The position numbers and the translations under genes are program-made. Source: WTAW01 sp964540205 (GTDB taxonomy: Bacteria > Acidobacteriota > Aminicenantia > Aminicenantales > Aminicenantaceae). From it: a stretch of DNA of 12,594 nt. The notes beneath the pieces were generated by a model that saw nothing but the letters and a program-made list of their open reading frames with translations, made no database searches and was not told where the DNA came from. Position 1 is the stretch's first letter; each line of letters opens with the position of its first letter. The stretch covers positions 1 to 12,594 of the forward strand of contig CAZIMJ010000081.1 in assembly GCA_964540205.1 (NCBI GenBank). Direction: 5' to 3'. Below, in pieces: positions 6,365 to 12,594 of the stretch.

Positions 6365-6393
6365 ATTATATCACAACGTCAAAAACCCAACAA
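6365..6393 (-). promoter_or_regulatory. Promoter of tRNA-Leu
   Basis: On the minus strand TTGTTG (6393-6388), a 17-nt spacer and a perfect TATAAT (6370-6365) lie 15 nt before the tRNA 5' end, giving a leader of about 8 nt. Confidence 0.65.
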
Positions 6394-6431
6394 GAGAGGT
6401 CACCTGCCCGTATGAATAAATCCTATAGAGC

Positions 6432-6460
6432 TTGAATTTTGCCCGGTATTGGGTTAGATT
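6432..6460 (+). promoter_or_regulatory. Candidate promoter of the phosphatidyltransferase-receptor pair
   Basis: TTGAAT (6432-6437), a 17-nt spacer and TAGATT (6455-6460) would start RNA about 32 nt before the ATG at 6499. It is divergent from the tRNA promoter. Confidence 0.35.
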
Positions 6461-6498
6461 GAAATTTTCATGGAAATATTGGGAGATCTGGGATAGAA

Positions 6499-7128
6499 AT
6501 GTCTGAACAAAAAAAGAAAAATGTCCGCATCATGCCACAATTTTTAATAACTGCGGCGACGAATTTTGCAAATGGTGTCGCTGATCTGTTTGTGGCACTT
6601 AAATTTACGCCGAACACCCTCACGGTTTTAGCCCTTCTGTTTGGTTTGGGAGCGGGAGCGTTGTTTGCCTTGGAGAAGCCAGGTTGGGCGAGCCTTATGA
6701 TCTTTCTTTGTGGTTTATTCGACATGCTGGATGGTAAGGTTGCGGCGAAGACCAACACTACGAGTGATTTTGGCGCCCTATTTGATTCGACTCTAGATAG
6801 ATACTCGGAGTTCTTTATTTACGTGGGTCTTGCCTATCACTTTAGAGAGGGCTGGGCACTGTGGGTGCCGTTTTTCACATTCCTCGGTTCCACGATGGTA
6901 AGCTACACCAGAGCCAGAGCTGAGGGATTGGGGATTGAATGTAAGATCGGAGTGATGCAGAGGGCAGAACGGATGGTTCTTCTCCTATTGGGTACGATTT
7001 TTAGCATTGTTTTCGATATCTTCGACCCGCTGATGACAGGAATTTTACTGTTTATTGCCGTCATTTCGAACTTCACTGCGCTGCAGCGCACTTTTTATGT
7101 CCGGAAGGTGACAAAACAACGTGAATAA
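6499..7128 (+). CDS. CDP-alcohol phosphatidyltransferase, possibly phosphatidylinositol-phosphate synthase
   Basis: An integral inner-membrane enzyme that transfers a phosphatidyl group from CDP-diacylglycerol to an alcohol. 209 residues with about five or six hydrophobic segments. The family signature is present: Asp75-xx-Asp78-Gly79 ... Gly92-xxx-Asp96-xxx-Asp100, with all four metal-binding aspartates. The usual Arg of DGxxAR is Ala83, followed by Lys84. SYTRARAEGLG and the later GVMQRAERM resemble phosphatidylinositol-phosphate synthases (PgsA1-type). With an inositol-phosphate synthase in the same window, inositol phosphate is a plausible acceptor, but glycerol phosphate or another alcohol cannot be excluded. 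The ribosome-binding site is weak. The stop overlaps the receptor start by 8 nt, so the two are probably co-transcribed. Confidence 0.88.
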   Translation: MSEQKKKNVRIMPQFLITAATNFANGVADLFVALKFTPNTLTVLALLFGLGAGALFALEKPGWASLMIFLCGLFDMLDGKVAAKTNTTSDFGALFDSTLDRYSEFFIYVGLAYHFREGWALWVPFFTFLGSTMVSYTRARAEGLGIECKIGVMQRAERMVLLLLGTIFSIVFDIFDPLMTGILLFIAVISNFTALQRTFYVRKVTKQRE

Positions 7129-9937
7129 AAACAAGACCATTATTAGTGTGTGGGGCTTTCTTCTCGTGAGTGTTGTGAGCCTGATGGCAACTGAAACCGG
7201 TGAGATCCAGGGGAAAGTGATCGATGAGACCGGAGAGGGGCTTCCTGGTGTTGCGATCATTGTGAGGGGCGCAAACCTTCAGGGGGAGAGGAGTGTTCTC
7301 TCCACGCCAAACGGTGACTTTTACTTTCCTCTATTACCCATCGGCAAATACACATTGACCTTCAATCTTGAAGGATTTATCCCTATCACCCAAGAAAATG
7401 TCATCGTTCGGCTCGGACGAGTCACACGCTTAGAAGCAACCATGAGACTATCAGAGCTCCAAGAGGAGATCGTCGTCACTGCAGACACACCACTCATCGA
7501 TATAACATCCATAGACACGAGTTTCTACCTGAGCAGTGATGATCTGGAGAAGATGCCATCACAGAACCGTACGGTTGTGGATGCAGTTAAGTTTGCTCCA
7601 GGTGTCACGGGAGTCCGGATGAATACAAGGAGAGGGGTGGCCATAGAGGGACAGCCGAGCATTCGCGGTGAGGGGGAGGAGGGCAACAACTGGATCCTTG
7701 ATGGTCTCTCGATAAGCGGTGTGAGACTGAGGGGGTCGGGCATGCCGCTGAATTACGATTCCATAGATGAGATCCAGGTCATTTCCGATGCTTTTAGTCC
7801 GGAATATGGGACAGCCCCCGGTGGCATCATCAATATGGTCACAAAAAGCGGAAGCAATGACTTCTCTGGGGAGTTCTCTCTCGTGTTCATGGATAAAAAT
7901 CTTCAGGCCAAACGGCAAGATCAGCTGGCTTTGGTCAGCGAAGCGGACAATTTCTCGAACTACAACTGGTATTTGAACCTCGGAGGCCCTATCGTCAAAG
8001 ATAAACTGTGGTTTTTTATCTCACAGAACCTCTTCACGGATACACTAGAGACGAGAGAAGACACGGTGGACTACCTCCATGTGCCTGGGGGGACACTCTC
8101 CACAAAGCGCAACAACTTTTTTGCCAAACTCACTTTTGCTCTGAATGTCAACCATAACCTGTCGTTAACGACGAGCTATAACACAAACTTAGGACAGGAG
8201 GGAGGGATCGGTTTCCCAGAGCTTAATGATAAAGACAGTTTCTCTGATCTTCTCTTTCGTTTCAACTATAAGGGGATCCTGAATGCGACAACATTCATCG
8301 AGTCCGGTTTGGGATGGGTCACAAGGAACTCCCTGATCGAGCCATTAGATGGTGACCTGGGGCCGGCACAGTATTACATCGAAGACCTGGGCCGCAACAT
8401 CAATAACTCTTACGGTAATGTTACGGACGATTCACGGCGGATGGATTTTAACATCAAATTCACCAAGTATTTCGATACAGAGACTTTTGGCCATCATGAG
8501 ATCAAACTGGGTTTTGAATATTATTCATTTTCGTCTCGGTTCTCAGTGGACTTCACTGGAAAAGATGAAGACCTTTTCCCGGGAAATAGTTTTGATTCTG
8601 GAACCAAATACTATTGGGAGAGCTGGGATGAGGAGAGGAGAACCCCCACATTTTTCTATGAATATGGCGTGTTCGACATGTCAAATTCCTCCAATGGGAT
8701 TGGATTTTTTGTTGCCGACAGAGCTACTTTCGGCAGATTTACTGTCATGTTGGGATTGCGGAGTCAGACACAGACAACTTTGGATGATAACAAAGAAAAA
8801 CTGTGGTCATGGTCTGTGGCAGACTTTCTCTCTCCGCGTCTATCGCTTTCAGTGGATATAACAGGGGACGGTGTCAATGTGCTCAAACTCGGTTGGGGGA
8901 GGTTTGCGGATACGATCACGACGATGCCTTTGGGATTCTTCAATTCCGGAGCTGGATTAACATTCCGGACATACAGATGGCAGGGAGTGAATAATCCATC
9001 CCAAAGCGAACTTCATAACCCTGCTTTCTGGGAATTCGAAAACGAACAGAAGCTCCAGGCATTTGAAATAGCCTCAAGGCTGAAGCCCAATTTTCTTACT
9101 CGCTATCTCATAGAATTCGACAGGAGGCTGGGAAGGGATTGGGCTGTCATGGTCCGCTATGTGAGGACCAGTGCTAATGACCTGTTGGAAGTGCTTGCTA
9201 TTCTGGATCTGGAGACACTCTACAGATTTTTATATGACAATTTCGAGCATAAAAGACGGAATTATCAGGGGTTTGAGTTTGAAGTGAATGGCAAGATAGG
9301 AACACATCTTTTCTTGAATACGTCTTACAGCCACGCTTTGGCTAAAGGGACGAACCCGGGGCAGACCGAATACGGGTCCTGGAATCAGGAGGAGGGAAGC
9401 ACCAGCCATCTGGGCCTGTTTGGGAATCATCTCTTTGTTCCTGATGTGCCTGAACTAAAGGAGGTCAAGGAGTATGTGGATTGGGCTCTGGGTGGCCTCG
9501 GAGGAAGAGGGATCGGTGATGAGGGTTGGTACGGCAAGCTCCCCTACTCTGTGGACAACGACTTAAAGATCAACCTGGTTTATCTTGCTCCTTACGATTT
9601 CTCTTTTTCGGCCGCCTTCGAATACATCTCCGGTTACTACTGGGAGAAAATGGGGTACGTTCCCTTTTTTGGCGGATATTATTCCTACCCCGAAACAAGA
9701 GGCACAAGGCAGACTCCTTCGCACACTTATCTTGATCTCGGTGTGGAAAAGAGGTTCGGCCTGGGAAGCATTAAGCTCCCTCAGAGGATGGGCTTAACTC
9801 TGAGGCTCGATGTGTTCAACCTCCTCAACAGCCAGAGACCTATCTCCTATGTCAAGGAGGATATTCCGATCTTCGGTGAGGTGTGGGGCAGGCAACAACC
9901 TCGACAAGCCCGCATCCTTATCAGACTTTCCTGGTAA
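7121..9937 (+). CDS. TonB-dependent outer-membrane receptor with carboxypeptidase-regulatory-like domain
   Basis: 938 residues. A signal peptide (residues 1-23, cleavage probably after SLMA) is followed by a carboxypeptidase D regulatory-like beta-sandwich (about 26-110: GEIQGKVIDETGEGLPGV). A TonB-box-like EEIVVTAD comes next (115-122), then a plug domain (about 125-250, with IRGEGEEGNNWILDGL and PGGIINMVTKSGSNDFSG). A long beta-barrel with alternating aromatic strands ends in RILIRLSW, a C-terminal aromatic residue as needed for BAM-dependent insertion. The layout is that of Oar/SusC-like receptors; the ligand is unknown. GTG 7121 is supported by AAGGTG (7105-7110) 10 nt upstream and by the signal peptide beginning immediately after. 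It overlaps the phosphatidyltransferase gene by 8 nt. No SusD-like partner or TonB/ExbBD genes are in the window. Confidence 0.93.
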   Translation: MNKNKTIISVWGFLLVSVVSLMATETGEIQGKVIDETGEGLPGVAIIVRGANLQGERSVLSTPNGDFYFPLLPIGKYTLTFNLEGFIPITQENVIVRLGRVTRLEATMRLSELQEEIVVTADTPLIDITSIDTSFYLSSDDLEKMPSQNRTVVDAVKFAPGVTGVRMNTRRGVAIEGQPSIRGEGEEGNNWILDGLSISGVRLRGSGMPLNYDSIDEIQVISDAFSPEYGTAPGGIINMVTKSGSNDFSGEFSLVFMDKNLQAKRQDQLALVSEADNFSNYNWYLNLGGPIVKDKLWFFISQNLFTDTLETREDTVDYLHVPGGTLSTKRNNFFAKLTFALNVNHNLSLTTSYNTNLGQEGGIGFPELNDKDSFSDLLFRFNYKGILNATTFIESGLGWVTRNSLIEPLDGDLGPAQYYIEDLGRNINNSYGNVTDDSRRMDFNIKFTKYFDTETFGHHEIKLGFEYYSFSSRFSVDFTGKDEDLFPGNSFDSGTKYYWESWDEERRTPTFFYEYGVFDMSNSSNGIGFFVADRATFGRFTVMLGLRSQTQTTLDDNKEKLWSWSVADFLSPRLSLSVDITGDGVNVLKLGWGRFADTITTMPLGFFNSGAGLTFRTYRWQGVNNPSQSELHNPAFWEFENEQKLQAFEIASRLKPNFLTRYLIEFDRRLGRDWAVMVRYVRTSANDLLEVLAILDLETLYRFLYDNFEHKRRNYQGFEFEVNGKIGTHLFLNTSYSHALAKGTNPGQTEYGSWNQEEGSTSHLGLFGNHLFVPDVPELKEVKEYVDWALGGLGGRGIGDEGWYGKLPYSVDNDLKINLVYLAPYDFSFSAAFEYISGYYWEKMGYVPFFGGYYSYPETRGTRQTPSHTYLDLGVEKRFGLGSIKLPQRMGLTLRLDVFNLLNSQRPISYVKEDIPIFGEVWGRQQPRQARILIRLSW

Positions 9938-9957
9938 AATAAGCTTTCCTGGTAAAA
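9926..9957. repeat. Tandem duplication of the receptor gene's 3' end
   Basis: CTTTCCTGGTAAAA occurs at 9926-9939, containing the last codons and stop of the receptor, and again at 9944-9957, an 18-bp period. The second copy is outside the gene and again carries TGGTAA. Confidence 0.7.
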
Positions 9958-9978
9958 CAAGAATGAAGTTCCATTATT

Positions 9979-10094
9979 ATGTAGGGACCGTTTCCCAAAC
10001 AATCCAATGCCTCACATGTAGGGTCAGCTCACCGAGCTGACCGATGTAGGGTGCGTTCATCAAGCGGTCCGTTCGGGGAACGGACCCTACATCG
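9979..10094. repeat. Cluster of REP-like palindromic units (ATGTAGGG family)
   Basis: ATGTAGGG occurs at 9979-9986, 10016-10023 and 10044-10051, and inverted (CCCTACAT) at 10085-10092. Two perfect hairpins lie among these: GGTCAGCTC (10022-10030) / GAGCTGACC (10034-10042) with a 3-nt loop, and GGTCCGTTC (10066-10074) / GAACGGACC (10078-10086) with a 3-nt loop. An outer pair CGATGTAGGG (10042-10051) / CCCTACATCG (10085-10094) encloses the second. The composition is that of dispersed extragenic palindromes; it encodes no protein. Confidence 0.75.
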
Positions 10095-10114
10095 CAATAA
10101 TCCGACCTTAAATT

Positions 10115-10176
10115 AAAAAAGGGGACAGGCTGCTTTTTTAATTACCCCTGTAAAAAGTAGCCTGTCCCCTTTTTTT
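10115..10176. terminator. Bidirectional intrinsic terminator between the receptor gene and glmS
   Basis: Two 24-nt arms (10115-10138 and 10152-10175) pair with one G-U-compatible difference around a 13-nt loop. The core is GGGGACAGGCTGC against GTAGCCTGTCCCC, flanked by A-runs and T-runs on both sides, so either strand yields a GC-rich hairpin followed by U6-U7. It serves the convergent receptor (+) and glmS (-) genes. Its edge overlaps the glmS stop codon (10175-10177). Confidence 0.85.
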
Positions 10177-12004
10177 ATTCGACGGTGACGGATTTGGCGA
10201 GGTTACGGGGCTGGTCCACATCAGCGCCCCGGATGGCTGCGATGTAATAGGCGAAGAGCTGGAGCGGGATAGTCGTTAAAAAGGGCGTGAAGAGCTGGTT
10301 CGTTGAGGGGATGGGGATAACATCATCCACTTTATCCCGAATATCCTCATCCTCTTGAAAGGCCACTGCTATAATATGCCCCACTCTTGCTTTGATCTCA
10401 GAGATATTGCTCAGCATTTTATCATAGACTCTATCTTTGGGTACGATGGCCATCGTGGGCATTTTCTCGTCAATGAGAGCGATGGGGCCGTGTTTCATCT
10501 CACCACCTGCATATCCCTCAGCATGCATGTAAGAGATCTCCTTGAGCTTCAACGCCCCCTCGAGTGCAATGGGGAAGTTGATCCATCGTCCCAAATAGAG
10601 GAAATGCGAAAATGGCACAAAATCCCATGCCAATTTCTCGACATCGTCCGCTTCGTTGAGGATCATCTCGATCTTGTGCGGGATTCGCTGGAGATCCTGA
10701 ATAAGCGCGAGGCTTTCTTTGCTGTCGATCGTTTTTTTGATCTGAGCTAGATGAATCGCCAGAATAGCAAAAGCTCCCATCTGGGCCGAAAATGTCTTTG
10801 TTGCGGCAACTCCGATCTCAGGACCTGCATGGGTTGAAAGGACTCCCAGGGACTCTCTTGTGATCGATGAATTGATCACATTGCAGACAGCAAGAGTCAA
10901 CGGATTTCTCTCCTTCACAGCTCGAAGCGCTGCCAGCGTATCCGCTGTCTCTCCAGACTGCGACACAACAACAACAAGAGATTTCTGATCGAGGATAAAA
11001 TCTCGATAGCGGTATTCAGAGGCATACTCTACATCGACCGGTATCCGGGCTAAAGTCTCGATAAGGTATCGCCCCATGAGTGCGGCATGATAAGACGTTC
11101 CACAAGCGATGATAACAACTCGGGAGATGTCCCTTAATTTTTGAGGAGAGATCTCGATTTCTCCCAGATTGACTGTTCCCGAGTCCAGTGAGATCCTCCC
11201 CTCGAAGGTATCCCTCAACACCTGAGGTTGTTCGAAGATCTCCTTGAGCATAAAATGTTTGTAACCCCTCTTCTCTATCATAATAGGGTTCCAGGCCAGG
11301 CGTTCCGGCTTCTTTTCCAATGGATCGCCGTCAAAATCCCTGAATTCCACACCCTCCCTCCGGATGATCGCCATCTCTCCATCCTCAAGAAAAACAACGT
11401 CTTGTGTGTGGGAAAGCAAGGGATTGATATCAGAGGAAACGAGATTTTCGCCCTCCCCTATCCCCACAACTACAGGCGGGCCCGATTTGGCTGCCACAAT
11501 TTTATCCTTGTCCTCTGTGGAGATCGCAGAGATGGCAAAATTACCTTCCAGTTCTTTAAGGGCCTTTTGGACAGCATCCTCCAAATTATCCTCGAAATAT
11601 TTCTCTATCAAATGAGCGATGACTTCCGTATCCGTTTCCGTGACGAATTCGTGTCCTTCCTCTCTGAGCTTTTTCTTCACAGTCAAATAGTTCTCGATGA
11701 TTCCATTGTGGACCACGACGATAGAACCGGTGCAGTCGCGGTGAGGATGGGCATTCTCCTCTGAGGGACGGCCGTGAGTCGCCCACCGCGTGTGTCCTAA
11801 ACCGTATTGCCCGGAAACAGTTTCTCCCTCCAGAGTACTTTCCAGCTCGTTGATCTTTCCCTTCACCCGATAAAGATACAACTTTCCCGAGTCGACGACA
11901 GCGATTCCAGCAGAATCATACCCCCTGTACTCCAACTTCTTTAATCCATCGATAAGGAGGGGCACAATGTTTTTTGGTCCAATGTATCCGATTATTCCAC
12001 ACAT
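10175..12004 (-). CDS. glmS: Glutamine-fructose-6-phosphate aminotransferase (isomerizing)
   Basis: Makes glucosamine 6-phosphate from fructose 6-phosphate and glutamine, the entry step to UDP-GlcNAc; cytosolic. It starts MCGIIGYIG, with Cys2 as the glutaminase nucleophile after Met removal. The N-terminal glutamine amidotransferase domain (about 1-240) has GHTRWATHG and HNGIIENY. Two SIS sugar-isomerase domains follow, with ACGTSYHAAL, SQSGETADT, ATKTFSAQMG and GGEMKHGPIALID. The C-terminus DQPRNLAKSVTVE is the canonical tail. The length of 609 residues equals that of the E. coli enzyme. The ATG shares one base with the glmU stop (TAATG), with AGGAA just upstream, so it is coupled to glmU. 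No glmS ribozyme can precede it because coding sequence abuts it. Confidence 0.97.
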   Translation of the reverse strand: MCGIIGYIGPKNIVPLLIDGLKKLEYRGYDSAGIAVVDSGKLYLYRVKGKINELESTLEGETVSGQYGLGHTRWATHGRPSEENAHPHRDCTGSIVVVHNGIIENYLTVKKKLREEGHEFVTETDTEVIAHLIEKYFEDNLEDAVQKALKELEGNFAISAISTEDKDKIVAAKSGPPVVVGIGEGENLVSSDINPLLSHTQDVVFLEDGEMAIIRREGVEFRDFDGDPLEKKPERLAWNPIMIEKRGYKHFMLKEIFEQPQVLRDTFEGRISLDSGTVNLGEIEISPQKLRDISRVVIIACGTSYHAALMGRYLIETLARIPVDVEYASEYRYRDFILDQKSLVVVVSQSGETADTLAALRAVKERNPLTLAVCNVINSSITRESLGVLSTHAGPEIGVAATKTFSAQMGAFAILAIHLAQIKKTIDSKESLALIQDLQRIPHKIEMILNEADDVEKLAWDFVPFSHFLYLGRWINFPIALEGALKLKEISYMHAEGYAGGEMKHGPIALIDEKMPTMAIVPKDRVYDKMLSNISEIKARVGHIIAVAFQEDEDIRDKVDDVIPIPSTNQLFTPFLTTIPLQLFAYYIAAIRGADVDQPRNLAKSVTVE

Positions 12005-12594
12005 TATTTTTTCCTTTTTCTCTTAACCCAATCCGGTATCTCTTCCTGACGACTCCGGGAAACAGCAAGAGCTTCTGGGGACACATCTTTGGTGATCGTA
12101 GAACCCGCGCCCACATAGGCTTTCTTCCCTATCTTCACAGGTGCAACCAGTTCTGTTCCAGAGCCGATAAATGCGCCCGATTCGATCTTGGTTCTGCTCT
12201 TCCTTGTTCCATCATAATTGCACGTGATCGTCCCGGCACCGATATTTACGTCTTCCTGAATATCTGCATCCCCCAGATAGGAGAGATGCCCGGCTTTGGA
12301 ATGTCGGCCAAAATCCGTGTTTTTCATCTCCACAAAATTGCCGACCTTTGCACCCTGTCGGATGATTGTATTGGGCCTGAGATGTGTAAAAGGACCCACC
12401 TGGGCATCATCCTGGATGACACTCTGTTCGATCATTGAAGAAGAGAGGAGTTTAACTCTTTTTCCGACCCGTGTATCGATCACATGAACATATGGAAAAA
12501 GCATGCAATGGCTTCCGATGACGGACTCTCCCTCCAGGATGACCGAGGGGTAAATAACAGTGTCCCTCCCGACCTTTACATCGTAATCGATCCA
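12004..12594 (-). CDS. glmU: GlmU, C-terminal acetyltransferase part (5' end beyond the window)
   Basis: The bifunctional enzyme acetylates glucosamine 1-phosphate and uridylylates the product to UDP-GlcNAc. The frame stays open to the last base of the window (first codon Trp at 12594), so only the C-terminal 196 residues are seen; an apparent ATG at 12504 is internal. The visible part is the left-handed beta-helix of hexapeptide repeats (VKVGRDTVIYPSVILEGES, then VGPFTHLRP). It carries the acetyltransferase residues matching E. coli His363, Tyr366 and Asn377 in AGHLSYLGD and VNIGAGTITCNYDG, and a Lys-rich tail. The N-terminal pyrophosphorylase domain is outside the window. The stop overlaps the glmS start by one base, giving a glmU-glmS operon. 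Confidence 0.95.
   Translation of the reverse strand, partial: WIDYDVKVGRDTVIYPSVILEGESVIGSHCMLFPYVHVIDTRVGKRVKLLSSSMIEQSVIQDDAQVGPFTHLRPNTIIRQGAKVGNFVEMKNTDFGRHSKAGHLSYLGDADIQEDVNIGAGTITCNYDGTRKSRTKIESGAFIGSGTELVAPVKIGKKAYVGAGSTITKDVSPEALAVSRSRQEEIPDWVKRKRKK

Noticed and set aside
8349..8861. 170-codon frame inside the receptor gene, same strand, other phase
   Set aside because: The receptor frame is continuous and domain-supported; the alternative has no start signal or recognisable motif.
10022..10094. CRISPR-like spacing of ATGTAGGG repeats
   Set aside because: Repeat units are 8-10 nt, spacing is irregular, one copy is inverted, and spacers are themselves palindromic; there are no cas genes.
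11228..11764. 178-codon open frame antisense to glmS
   Set aside because: It lies wholly inside the well-supported glmS gene on the other strand, resembles no family, and is a shadow of its codon usage.
12000..12010. glmS ribozyme or riboswitch before glmS
   Set aside because: glmU coding sequence overlaps the glmS start codon, leaving no room for a leader element.

Overview
The window reads as a chromosomal stretch of a Gram-negative (diderm) bacterium. It has moderate GC content, short intergenic gaps, an outer-membrane TonB-dependent receptor and several dispersed palindromes. Two features point towards Candidatus Aminicenantes (OP8) or a near relative of Acidobacteriota: a zinc-ribbon plus ETPKEELTT-type linker, as I remember it from the N-terminus of Ser/Thr kinases in that group, and the receptor with a carboxypeptidase-regulatory-like N-terminal domain. 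This placement is from memory of family style, not from a search.

Layout, left to right. (a) 201-1514 (+): myo-inositol-phosphate synthase, convergent with (b) 1545-2954 (-): a two-domain protein with an ATC-hydrolase-like N-terminus and a nitroreductase C-terminus. (c) 3152-3415 (-): an orphaned N-terminus of a Ser/Thr kinase behind an intact consensus promoter, next to (d) 3620-3994 (+): a single-domain PilZ protein. (e) 4143-6024 (-): a compact tyrosine-biosynthesis operon, DAHP synthase -> chorismate mutase -> prephenate dehydrogenase, whose upstream leader can encode a short peptide ending Tyr-Tyr-Cys-Tyr-Tyr next to a hairpin. (f) 6264-6349 (-): tRNA-Leu(UAA) with its own promoter. (g) 6499-9937 (+): a CDP-alcohol phosphatidyltransferase overlapping a TonB-dependent receptor gene. 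(h) 9979-10176: a cluster of perfect hairpins ending in a bidirectional terminator. (i) 10175 to the window end (-): glmU (5'-truncated by the window edge) overlapping glmS.

Functionally the genes are mostly housekeeping and envelope genes. Inositol-phosphate synthase and the CDP-alcohol phosphatidyltransferase could together make an inositol phospholipid. GlmU and GlmS supply UDP-GlcNAc for the cell wall and LPS. The aro/tyr operon feeds tyrosine synthesis. The most interesting new signal is the Tyr-codon-rich leader and hairpin upstream of the tyrosine operon, a candidate amino-acid-responsive attenuator. No phage, CRISPR, toxin-antitoxin or defence module is visible.
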